This document shows, piece by piece, positions 6,351 through 11,726 of a stretch of DNA of 11,726 nucleotides; positions within the stretch are counted from its first letter, which is position 1; each line of letters begins with the position of its first letter. The DNA comes from Chloroflexota bacterium (GTDB taxonomy: Bacteria; Chloroflexota; Dehalococcoidia; SHYB01; JACPQI01), in assembly GCA_016190545.1 (NCBI GenBank), contig JACPQI010000194.1, positions 1 through 11,726 of the forward strand, read 5' to 3'. The translations under genes were made by a program, and so were the position numbers. Below the pieces are notes generated by a model. It did no database searches. It was not told the origin of the DNA and saw only the letters and a list, made by a program, of their open reading frames with translations.

Positions 6351-7571
6351 ATGCCAGCGATGAGTCTTCCGTTAGAGGGCCTGCGGATCATAGACTTTTC
6401 CTGGGGCGCGGCTGGCCCTTACGCCACCAGCATAGCGGCCCAGTTGGGTGCAGAGGTCATTAAGATTGAAACCGGCAATCGGCTCGACTTCAGTCGCCGC
6501 ACACTTGATGCCAGCACGGGCAAACTCCGAGATGTCAACCGGTCGCTGACGTACCATTATGTAAATGCGGCCAAGCTAGGCGTTACGCTGAACTTGAAGC
6601 AGCCGGAAGCTGTTGTCATTGCACGCCGCTTGGTGCAGCTCGGCGACGTTGTGGTGGAAAGTTTCCAGCCGGGAGTCATGAGCCGATGGGGTATGGACTA
6701 TTGGTCCCTTAAGAAAACCAAGCCGGACCTCGTTATGCTGTCAACATCGGCGGCGGGCCAAACCGGGCCCGAGGCGGAGGCCATTGGATTCGCGCCGCTT
6801 TTCGCCGGTCTGGGCGGCCTCGGAGAGTTGACCGGCTACTCGGATGGGCCGCCGACGGAGATTCGGTTCACCATTGACCTGGCGTGCGCCGCGTATAACG
6901 CGTTTGCGCTGTTCGCAGCATTGCGTCATCGCACTGAACATGGAGAAGGGACCTACATTGACGCTTCATCGCAGGAAGCTGTCGCCTGCTTGGTCGGCGA
7001 GTCCATCCTGGACTACACCGCCAACGGCAAGGTCGCAACCAGGCAGGGAAATAGGGATGACTTTATGGCGCCCCATAATTGTTATCCGTGTAGCGGGCAC
7101 GATAAGTGGATTACGATAGCCGTGTCTACCGAGACAGAGTGGGAGGCGCTGTGCAAGGCGAGCGACCATGAAGCGTGGCTGCGCGATCCCAGATTTCAGG
7201 ACAGAAGAGGGAGATTGGAGCATGCGGACGCGCTTGACGCGTTGTTAGCGCAGTGGACTGTCCAATTCACACCCTACGCACTCATGCACCTGCTGCAGAA
7301 GCACGGCGTTGCTGCGGCGCCGTCCATGAACGCCGAGGACCTGTTCACAGACCCACACGTCAATGCCCAGGGTGCATGGAAGGTCGCGGAGGACGCCGCC
7401 TTGGGCGCCAGGGTGTCCCTCGAATTACCTTTCGTCTTTAGCCAATCGGCCCCGCCAGTATCTAAGCGCGGCCCCCTGCTTGGGGAACACAACGATTATG
7501 TGTTCAGGGACCTGCTGGGCCTGAGCGCGCGGGAAATGGGCGAGTTGAAAGCTATGGGAGCTTTGAGCTAG
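6351..7571 (+). CDS. CaiB/BaiF (class III) CoA-transferase, paralog B with catalytic Asp
   Basis: The 406-residue protein is a second full-length class III CoA-transferase: PLEGLRIIDFSWGAAGPYATSIAAQLGAEVIKIE (7-40), YVNAAKLGVTLNLKQPEA (70-87), VVVESFQPGVMSRWGMDYWSLKKTKPDLVMLSTSAAGQTGP (100-140), the catalytic-Asp region RFTIDLACAAYNAFALFAALRHR with Asp176, and GEGTYIDASSQE (about 198-209). It ends with GPLLGEHNDYVF, the usual C-terminal signature. Unlike its neighbour it keeps Asp at the catalytic site. The two proteins are clearly distinct in sequence, not a recent duplication. The spacing (3 bases after the preceding stop) and weak AGGG site point to coupled translation. ATG 6351 was chosen; the ATG at 6360 is nearly equivalent. 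It is the last gene of the plus-strand operon. Known pairs of adjacent, unequal CaiB subunits, such as the benzylsuccinate CoA-transferase BbsEF, suggest a heteromeric enzyme; that is inference. Confidence 0.92.
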   Translation: MPAMSLPLEGLRIIDFSWGAAGPYATSIAAQLGAEVIKIETGNRLDFSRRTLDASTGKLRDVNRSLTYHYVNAAKLGVTLNLKQPEAVVIARRLVQLGDVVVESFQPGVMSRWGMDYWSLKKTKPDLVMLSTSAAGQTGPEAEAIGFAPLFAGLGGLGELTGYSDGPPTEIRFTIDLACAAYNAFALFAALRHRTEHGEGTYIDASSQEAVACLVGESILDYTANGKVATRQGNRDDFMAPHNCYPCSGHDKWITIAVSTETEWEALCKASDHEAWLRDPRFQDRRGRLEHADALDALLAQWTVQFTPYALMHLLQKHGVAAAPSMNAEDLFTDPHVNAQGAWKVAEDAALGARVSLELPFVFSQSAPPVSKRGPLLGEHNDYVFRDLLGLSAREMGELKAMGALS

Positions 7572-7589
7572 GACTGGCGGGCACGCTGG

Positions 7590-8732
7590 CTACCGGCCTT
7601 TGCCCTTTGACACGGCTTGAGCGACAAGGTCACCCATTTGCGATGTCCCTACGAGAATGGCCTCTGGCGTCATGATATCGTAGGTGCGGTATTTCAAGGT
7701 AACCCTGTCGACGGCCGCTTCGACGGCCCGCGCAGCTTCGATTTCGCCCAAGGAAAAGCGGAGCAGCATGACGCAGCTCATGATAGTCCCCAAAGGATTC
7801 ACCTGGTCTTTGCCTGTCCTGTGAGGTACGCTCCCATGGACCGGCTCATATAGCCCGCGGCAGCGGACCAGATCTTTCTTTTCGGACGGCTTCAATTCTG
7901 CAGAGGGCAACATGCCGAGCGATCCCACAATGGCGCCGGCCTGGTCGTTGTATATGCCGCCAATGAACATATTGTCGACGACGATGATGTCAAAGATGCC
8001 AGGGGACTGGATGAGGAGCCGCCCAAAGTTATCGGGGTGATAGTGGGCGAGTTCGATTGATGGATAGCTGGGCGCCATCTCCATCGCCACCTGTCGCCAC
8101 AGTTGCGACGTCTCCAGGGCATTGTCCTGAGCGACGACCGCCAGCTTCTTATTCCGCGTGCCCGCCAATTGAAAAGCGACGTGGAGCAACCTTCGCACCT
8201 CTTTTTCCCTATACCGCAGAGTGTTGACGGCATACCGGCCTTGAGCGGTGCTGCGGAGGCCGCGTGGTCGCCCATACGCCAGGCCGCTGGTCAGTTCCCG
8301 CATGATAACAAAGTCAACGCCGGATGAAAGTGCGGCAGGCTTCAGGGACGAGCAAGGCGCGAGCGGAGCCAGGAGCTTCGCGGGCCTCAAGTTAGCGTAC
8401 AGCCCTAATGCTTTACGCAGGCCGCGGACGGCCCCCATGGGGTCGATGGGCCGATAGGCTTGCTCTTCAGCCAGCCCGCCATGGGCGCCCATGAGGACGG
8501 CGTCGCACCCTTGGCACAGATCTATGGTTTCTCGTGGGCAGGTGGAGCCATAGGCCGCGAGGGCCGAAAGGCCGATAGCTCCTTCAGTCAATTCGACCTC
8601 AAAGGAGTAGCGGCGCGCCGCCGCGCAGAGGACTTTTACCCCCTGCTGGACGACCTCCGGGCCTACGCCGTCGCCCTTCAGGAGGCCAATTCGGTACTTT
8701 CGCGTCGACGCAACCACGGCCCTCTCACTCAT
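7590..8732 (-). CDS. Isopropylmalate/isocitrate dehydrogenase-like protein lacking key catalytic residues
   Basis: The 380-residue protein follows the beta-decarboxylating dehydrogenase family (LeuB, isocitrate and tartrate dehydrogenases) from end to end: IGLLKGDGVGPEVV (15-28), CDAVLMGAHGG (76-86), GLRKALGLYANLRPAKL (104-120), MRELTSGLAYGRPRG (144-158), YHPDN (231-235), GSLGMLPSAEL (270-280) and LYEPVHGSVPHRTGKDQVNPLGTIMS (294-319). The substrate arginines (106, 115, 145) are present. However, the LeuB motif GGIYFG becomes SGLAYG (Ala152 for the catalytic Tyr), VDKANVLE becomes VAQDNALE (Gln202 for the catalytic Lys), and FGDILSDEA becomes IGGIYNDQA (Gly259 for one metal-binding Asp, with Asp263 and Asp234 kept). 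It may therefore be a non-dehydrogenase binding protein or have altered chemistry. His304-Arg305 replace the Asp-Ile that helps select NAD. Its ATG overlaps the upstream gene by 8 bases (ATGAGTGA), with AAGG spaced 6 bases ahead. It is last in the selenoprotein operon, ending 18 bases from the convergent CaiB gene. Confidence 0.88.
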   Translation of the reverse strand: MSERAVVASTRKYRIGLLKGDGVGPEVVQQGVKVLCAAARRYSFEVELTEGAIGLSALAAYGSTCPRETIDLCQGCDAVLMGAHGGLAEEQAYRPIDPMGAVRGLRKALGLYANLRPAKLLAPLAPCSSLKPAALSSGVDFVIMRELTSGLAYGRPRGLRSTAQGRYAVNTLRYREKEVRRLLHVAFQLAGTRNKKLAVVAQDNALETSQLWRQVAMEMAPSYPSIELAHYHPDNFGRLLIQSPGIFDIIVVDNMFIGGIYNDQAGAIVGSLGMLPSAELKPSEKKDLVRCRGLYEPVHGSVPHRTGKDQVNPLGTIMSCVMLLRFSLGEIEAARAVEAAVDRVTLKYRTYDIMTPEAILVGTSQMGDLVAQAVSKGKGR

Positions 8733-9762
8733 GGACTACCTTGGTGACGGCGCGCGCGTCTCCAAAGCTCATGAGATGGCAAGAATGCACGCCGTCGCCT
8801 CCGGCTATCGCAATAAGAAAACCCCCAGGGCTTTTCGCTGCGGTGATGAGGGTGTCTTTCGCCATGGTGGGGTATTGTTCTATCCGCCAGCGGGCGAGGA
8901 GCTCGATGTTGCGCTTGGAGAAGCGGGAGGCGGGCATAGCAGAGCGCCTGAACAGCTCCTCTTTGACTTTTTGTTTGGTCAGGCCCTCCTTGTGGAGTAT
9001 CGCGACGTGCTCTGGACTCAGGATCACCGCCGGTTCGCCGCCAAACATGTAATCGTTGCTGCACGGGAGGGCGATTGCCGCCGCGATGGAGTTGAGTAAT
9101 TCGTCTGCGTTGTCGGCGCAGTCCATGATGTTCACGAACGCAGCGGTTGCTGCCACTGTGACGGTGGAAGCGTTTGGCGGGAAGCCCCGTTCCTGGCTCA
9201 GCGGTTCCCACGGGTTCCGCTCGTCGTTTTCCGCAAAGCAGAAGGCGTATTTGCCCGGTTGCCCCTGGGTTGCTCGATCGGTGGTGTCTGGGTCCGCGCC
9301 ACCAATATTGAGCAGGACCAAGCGTAGCGCCCTGCCGATAGTCGCGTTGGCGTGAAAGCCGGGGCCGAAACAGTTGCCCCCGGAGGCGACTCCCAGCCGT
9401 TTTACGACAGGCCCATTCACAATGATGGAGGGGCCGACGGGGTTGGTTGTCGTCTGGACCGAATAGAGGTTGAATTGGGGGTCAGCGACGGCCTCCACTG
9501 CGGCGATGACTACGGGGAGGTACTCTGGACGACACCCAGCCATGATGGCGTTGACCGCAATGAGCTTGATGCTGGCCTCGCCCCATATGGGGGGCAGGTT
9601 CGCGACGACTTCGTCTGGGTTGCGCTTCGTTGCAGCGAGGAAGCGATCGAGGCGCTCTGGGGTAGGCGGGACGATGGGCAGCCCGTCAGACCACCCGTGT
9701 TCTTGAAAGTATGCGTCTACTGCTTCCAGGTTGTCTCTGATGGTCACCGTTGTGTTCGCCAT
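8725..9762 (-). CDS. Conserved protein of unknown function, cysteine-containing, partner of UGSC selenoprotein
   Basis: I do not recognise a characterised function for this 345-residue protein. It is soluble in appearance, with no signal peptide or membrane helix. Conserved-looking blocks are HGWSDGLPIVPPTPERLDRFL (22-42), AVNAIMAGCRPEYLPVVIAAVEA (69-91), TTTNPVGPSIIVNGP (104-118), SGGNCFGPGFHANATIGRALRL (127-148), FAENDERNPWEPL (176-188), YMFGGEPAVILSPEHVAILHKEGLTKQKVKEEL (238-270) and GGDGVHSCHLMSFGD (321-335). Cysteines are at 77, 131, 175, 215, 234 and 328; several sit inside the glycine-rich blocks and could be redox-active or bind metal. The ATG at 9762 was chosen because a GAGG site lies 4 bases upstream and because it begins 16 bases after the selenoprotein stop; a longer reading from 9849 would overlap the selenoprotein gene. 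It overlaps the next gene by 8 bases. Tight placement between a selenoprotein and a dehydrogenase-like protein suggests a shared enzyme complex or pathway. Confidence 0.8.
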   Translation of the reverse strand: MANTTVTIRDNLEAVDAYFQEHGWSDGLPIVPPTPERLDRFLAATKRNPDEVVANLPPIWGEASIKLIAVNAIMAGCRPEYLPVVIAAVEAVADPQFNLYSVQTTTNPVGPSIIVNGPVVKRLGVASGGNCFGPGFHANATIGRALRLVLLNIGGADPDTTDRATQGQPGKYAFCFAENDERNPWEPLSQERGFPPNASTVTVAATAAFVNIMDCADNADELLNSIAAAIALPCSNDYMFGGEPAVILSPEHVAILHKEGLTKQKVKEELFRRSAMPASRFSKRNIELLARWRIEQYPTMAKDTLITAAKSPGGFLIAIAGGDGVHSCHLMSFGDARAVTKVVHE

Positions 9763-9778
9763 AGAGCCTCGTTTCCCC

Positions 9779-10345
9779 TTATTTCGGCTTGGTCCGGTAG
9801 GCCGTATGTTTCGTCGTAAGTCCCTCGACCACTGAACTCTGTAGTTCATGCGCGATGGCGATCATGTCCTTTTCCTGCAAAGGCTTGATAGGGTGGGGCA
9901 GGCTGATAACAGGAAGGTCGGCCATCCCCAAGCGGGATGCTTGCAGTTCAGCGAGCTTGGTGAAGGCTGAGGTGATGAGGGTGACGGTAGGGATCCCTTT
10001 GCGCTCTAGCATGACACTGTCGTGGATACTCCACGCGGTGCATGACCCTCAGTCTGCTATGCCGTTGATGACAACAGTCGCCTCCCGCATCAATTTCTGG
10101 AGCGCTTCCGGCGAAGCGGGCTGGCTCAGCGTCACCTTGGAAGCATGTGTCGTGCCTTTCACGTAGTAGGTGTCTGTGATGTGGCGCTCCAACTCTTTGA
10201 ATACGGTATCCACATGGTGCTTCGAATTGTTGAGAAACCCCAGCATGGCGCCATTGAGGTCTCTGGGTCTGGGAGCCAGGGCAGTGACTGCATCGGCGGA
10301 ATTCCGCTCAGGTCTGGGGGCTAACACCGTTACGTCAGGGCTCAT
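9779..10345 (-). CDS. UGSC family selenoprotein (in-frame TGA decoded as selenocysteine)
   Basis: Reading from ATG 10345, an in-frame TGA at 10049-10051 interrupts what is otherwise one continuous 188-residue protein. Decoded as selenocysteine, the centre reads VVINGIADUGSCTAWSIHD (91-109), giving Sec99 and Cys102 in the UxxC redox arrangement that names the UGSC family found in marine metagenomes. The flanks fit the same family: LNGAMLGFLNNSKHHVDTV (30-48), LERKGIPTVTLIT after the motif, and LPVISLPHPI. The frame stays open for 78 codons beyond the TGA, and a hairpin with bacterial SECIS geometry follows it. AGGAGG lies 5 bases before the ATG. The biochemical role of the family is unknown to me; the UxxC pair suggests a thiol/selenol redox or reductive function. 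Oddly, the N-terminus repeats LAPRP (8-12 and 23-27). It is first in the operon with the 345-residue protein and the dehydrogenase-like protein. The alternative is a gene broken by a nonsense mutation or read error, but the TGA falls exactly on the family's Sec site. Confidence 0.93.
10014..10051 (-). promoter_or_regulatory. SECIS-like hairpin directing selenocysteine insertion
   Basis: On the minus strand, directly after the TGA, GCAC, CG, CGTGG, loop AGTAT, CCACG, ACA, GTGT form a 5-bp upper stem and a 4-bp lower stem (one G-T pair) separated by a small internal loop. The apical loop begins 18 bases after the TGA and has G as its second base. Known bacterial SECIS elements have the loop about 16-37 bases downstream and a G in the first two loop positions, so the geometry fits. 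Upper-stem coordinates are 10021-10035. It lies inside the coding sequence, so its conservation is also constrained by codons. Confidence 0.75.
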
Positions 10346-10350
10346 TGCGA

Positions 10351-10356
10351 CCTCCT
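10351..10356 (-). promoter_or_regulatory. Ribosome binding site of the selenoprotein gene
   Basis: AGGAGG on the minus strand, 5 bases before the ATG at 10345. It is among the strongest sites in the window and fixes the start. Confidence 0.8.
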
Positions 10357-10400
10357 CGCGCGACTAAATTGGCCGTCCACAGTCGGCCTGATTCGGCTTG

Positions 10401-10432
10401 AGTATATTGTCGTCTCGGCTCGACAGACAATA
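10401..10432 (-). promoter_or_regulatory. Probable promoter with overlapping inverted repeat for the selenoprotein operon
   Basis: On the minus strand TTGTCT (10425-10430) and TATACT (10401-10406) resemble -35 and -10 boxes with an 18-base spacer, giving a transcript start near 10394 and a leader of about 50 bases. A perfect 7-bp inverted repeat, TATTGTC (10405-10411) and GACAATA (10426-10432), covers the same region with arms 21 bases apart, about two helical turns. A repressor bound here would block RNA polymerase. The regulator encoded immediately upstream (10528-11682) is the natural candidate. Confidence 0.5.
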
Positions 10433-10473
10433 GGGGTATGAGTACGACATTGCGGACTGTGATGGTATTGTTC

Positions 10474-10501
10474 GTACAAGTGTCTGACCTTAGTGTACAA
10501 G
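10474..10501. repeat. Direct repeat GTACAAG, 21-base period
   Basis: GTACAAG occurs at 10474-10480 and 10495-10501, exactly 21 bases apart, on the same face of the helix upstream of the selenoprotein promoter. An arm TCGTAC (10472-10477) also pairs with GTACGA at 10442-10447. The core GTACAA recurs in the inverted repeat of the 52-116 region. These may be activator or operator half-sites; chance cannot be excluded. Confidence 0.35.
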
Positions 10502-10503
10502 AG

Positions 10504-10517
10504 AGCCCGCCGGGGCT
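10504..10517 (-). terminator. Short GC hairpin after regulator copy 2
   Basis: AGCCC, loop CGGC, GGGCT form a 5-bp GC-rich stem starting 10 bases after the stop of the regulator gene on the minus strand, followed by CTCTTGT. The stem is short and the T tract poor, so it is a weak candidate for separating the regulator transcript from the selenoprotein operon. Confidence 0.3.
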
Positions 10518-10527
10518 GCCTTGGTCA

Positions 10528-11682
10528 TCATACGACGTTGACAGCGACCTTCATGGCACGTCCTTCACGCGGCAAGGTCTGGTCCGCTTCCAGTAGGGTG
10601 AGCGCCTCCACAACTTTGTTCGCCATCTCTCGTATAGGGAACTCAATCATGGACAAAGACATTTGGGTTAGATTGGCCAAGGAGCGCACGGATGAGGTGA
10701 TCCACCCCTCACAACCCAGGGTGACAACCAAGAGCGGCCATGTCTTCATCCGACCTAGCTGCGCCACTCGGGCTTGGAGTATGGTGAGGACCAAAAGGGA
10801 CGAAGCCGAGAAAATCGCCGTCGGGCGGCGTTCGGACAGGAACGAGTCCATCCGAAGCAACAAGTTCGAATCATGAAAAGCGTCCGTTGTACGGGGCATT
10901 GAGAGTTCGTGTATATGCTTCGGCGGCCCGCCCTGCTCGGCGAGACCTTTAGCGAACCCGCTTCTTCGCACCGAGTAGGCCTCGACACCTTCGAAGAAGA
11001 TTCCTCCGATAACTTCATGCTTGGCCTGAGCAACCATTCGCCCGGCAGCGCGCGCCAATTCGTATTCGTTCCAGAAAAGGTGAATCGCCTTACCCGGCAA
11101 CGTCCGCGGTCGTTCTTGAACGTAGACGGCGGGGATCCCCAGTTGAGCGAACCGTTGTGCTGCAGCATCCAGGTCGGACTCCCGCCCCAGGGACCGGAAA
11201 ACGACCACCCCAGAAGGCGCACATCTCGGCAAGAACACCTCCAAGTAGTAACGGTGCAAAGCCGGATTAGAGCAGCAGTCCATCACGACCACATTGCGAC
11301 TCGCTGCGCTCAACGCCCTCCGGATTTCGCTGACCGCAAGCACCTGCGATTCGGCACGGAGGTCCCAGGCAACGATGATGTGGGCGCCTCCAGCAGAGGG
11401 GACCCGTCGCAGCCCCAGATAGTGCTCAGCGGTAGCCACATCGAGCCCCAAGTCGATGATGTCGGTGACAAGCAACTCTCGGAGTTTCTCAACTGACGCT
11501 CCTTCTTTCTCCAGCAGCTTCGTGAGCGATCCTAAGGAGGCCAGCCTGATCGCATTCTGTCCTTGACACCACTTGTCCACGGTCTCTTTCGACAGTTCGA
11601 GCGCGTCGGCTACCACCTGGTGGGTCAGACCGGTCTGCCTGAGGAGTGCGTTCAACTCAGCCCCGCTGCGTCGCGCATTCAT
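10528..11682 (-). CDS. XRE-like HTH plus LacI-type sensor domain transcriptional regulator (copy 2)
   Basis: The 384-residue protein has the same architecture as the product of 1212-2393: an XRE-type helix-turn-helix (about 11-60, GLTHQVVADALELSKETVDKW), a linker ending in EHYLGLRRVP, then a LacI/GalR-type sensor domain beginning HIIVAWDLRAE (101-111). The two proteins share blocks such as YLGL.RVP, IVAWDLR.E, VV.DCC, FAQLG.P.VY.QE and D.FHD..LL. Their putative recognition helices are similar (SKETVDKWCQG here, SKEAVDTWCSG in copy 1), while the ligand-domain loops differ, suggesting related operators but possibly different or successive ligands. GGAGGT lies 4 bases before the ATG. The gene is in the same direction as the selenoprotein operon and ends 182 bases before it, so it probably controls that operon. 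The ligand is unknown; LacI-type domains typically bind sugars or other small metabolites. Confidence 0.85.
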   Translation of the reverse strand: MNARRSGAELNALLRQTGLTHQVVADALELSKETVDKWCQGQNAIRLASLGSLTKLLEKEGASVEKLRELLVTDIIDLGLDVATAEHYLGLRRVPSAGGAHIIVAWDLRAESQVLAVSEIRRALSAASRNVVVMDCCSNPALHRYYLEVFLPRCAPSGVVVFRSLGRESDLDAAAQRFAQLGIPAVYVQERPRTLPGKAIHLFWNEYELARAAGRMVAQAKHEVIGGIFFEGVEAYSVRRSGFAKGLAEQGGPPKHIHELSMPRTTDAFHDSNLLLRMDSFLSERRPTAIFSASSLLVLTILQARVAQLGRMKTWPLLVVTLGCEGWITSSVRSLANLTQMSLSMIEFPIREMANKVVEALTLLEADQTLPREGRAMKVAVNVV

Positions 11683-11726
11683 GCCAACCTCCGATCGTCT
11701 CTTACACAGGCGTGTGGTACTTAGGA
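11683..11726 (-). promoter_or_regulatory. Upstream region of regulator copy 2 (window end)
   Basis: Only 44 bases are available. They contain the ribosome binding site (ACCTCC on the plus strand, 11687-11692) and a small palindrome ACAC, AGGC, GTGT (11704-11715), which might be part of an operator. No promoter can be called before the window ends. Confidence 0.3.

Noticed and set aside
5124..7571. Recent tandem duplication of one CaiB gene
   Set aside because: The two proteins share only family motifs and differ at the catalytic position; they are ancient paralogs.
7572..7589. Intrinsic terminator between the convergent operons
   Set aside because: The 18-base gap and flanks have no convincing stem followed by a T tract; termination must occur elsewhere or by another mechanism.
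9763..9849. N-terminal extension of the 345-residue protein back to ATG 9849
   Set aside because: It would overlap the selenoprotein's C-terminal codons, reads as basic non-family sequence, and ATG 9762 has a proper GAGG site.
9779..10012. Separate small gene of 77 codons starting at ATG 10012
   Set aside because: It is in frame with the upstream segment across one TGA, lacks its own ribosome binding site, and completes the UGSC motif; it is the C-terminal half of the selenoprotein.
1..11726. Insertion sequences, CRISPR array or tRNA attachment site
   Set aside because: No transposase, regular short repeats, terminal inverted repeats or tRNA-like sequence were seen, so mobility of the island is not shown by this window.

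Overview
The window is moderately GC-rich, densely packed bacterial DNA. Genes are separated by gaps of a few bases to about 200 bases, several start with GTG, and one gene reads an in-frame TGA as selenocysteine. CaiB/BaiF CoA-transferases, a divergent crotonase and a UGSC selenoprotein together suggest an uncultured environmental lineage (Chloroflexota/SAR202-like or a comparable marine or soil group). That taxonomic guess is inference only. There are no rRNA, tRNA, CRISPR or insertion-sequence signatures.

Layout. Positions 1-116 hold the first codons of a HAD-family hydrolase on the minus strand, facing away from a carbamate kinase (117-1052, plus). The intergenic region between them carries a 7-bp inverted repeat whose arms look like two outward-facing -10 boxes. 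A strong hairpin at 1164-1187 separates this unit from the main locus.

The main locus runs from 1212 to 11682 and looks like one functional island made of two converging operons. The plus-strand operon (about 2599-7571) encodes an acetyl-CoA hydrolase/4-hydroxybutyrate CoA-transferase-family protein, a crotonase-fold protein that lacks both usual catalytic glutamates, and two different CaiB/BaiF CoA-transferases in tight succession. The minus-strand operon (10345 down to 7590) encodes a UGSC-type selenoprotein with a SECIS-like hairpin directly after its TGA, a cysteine-containing 345-residue protein I cannot name, and an isopropylmalate-dehydrogenase-like protein that has lost the catalytic Tyr, the catalytic Lys and one metal-binding Asp. 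The two operons end 18 bases apart.

Both operons sit beside a gene for the same unusual kind of regulator: an N-terminal XRE-like helix-turn-helix joined to a LacI-type ligand-sensing domain. One copy (1212-2393) is divergent from the CoA operon; the other (10528-11682) lies just upstream of the selenoprotein operon. The twin regulators, palindromes in the two control regions and the converging layout suggest a ligand-controlled catabolic system. In this reading an organic acid is activated by CoA transfer, processed on the thioester by crotonase chemistry, and linked to a selenium-dependent redox or reductase-like step. The substrate cannot be read from the sequence.
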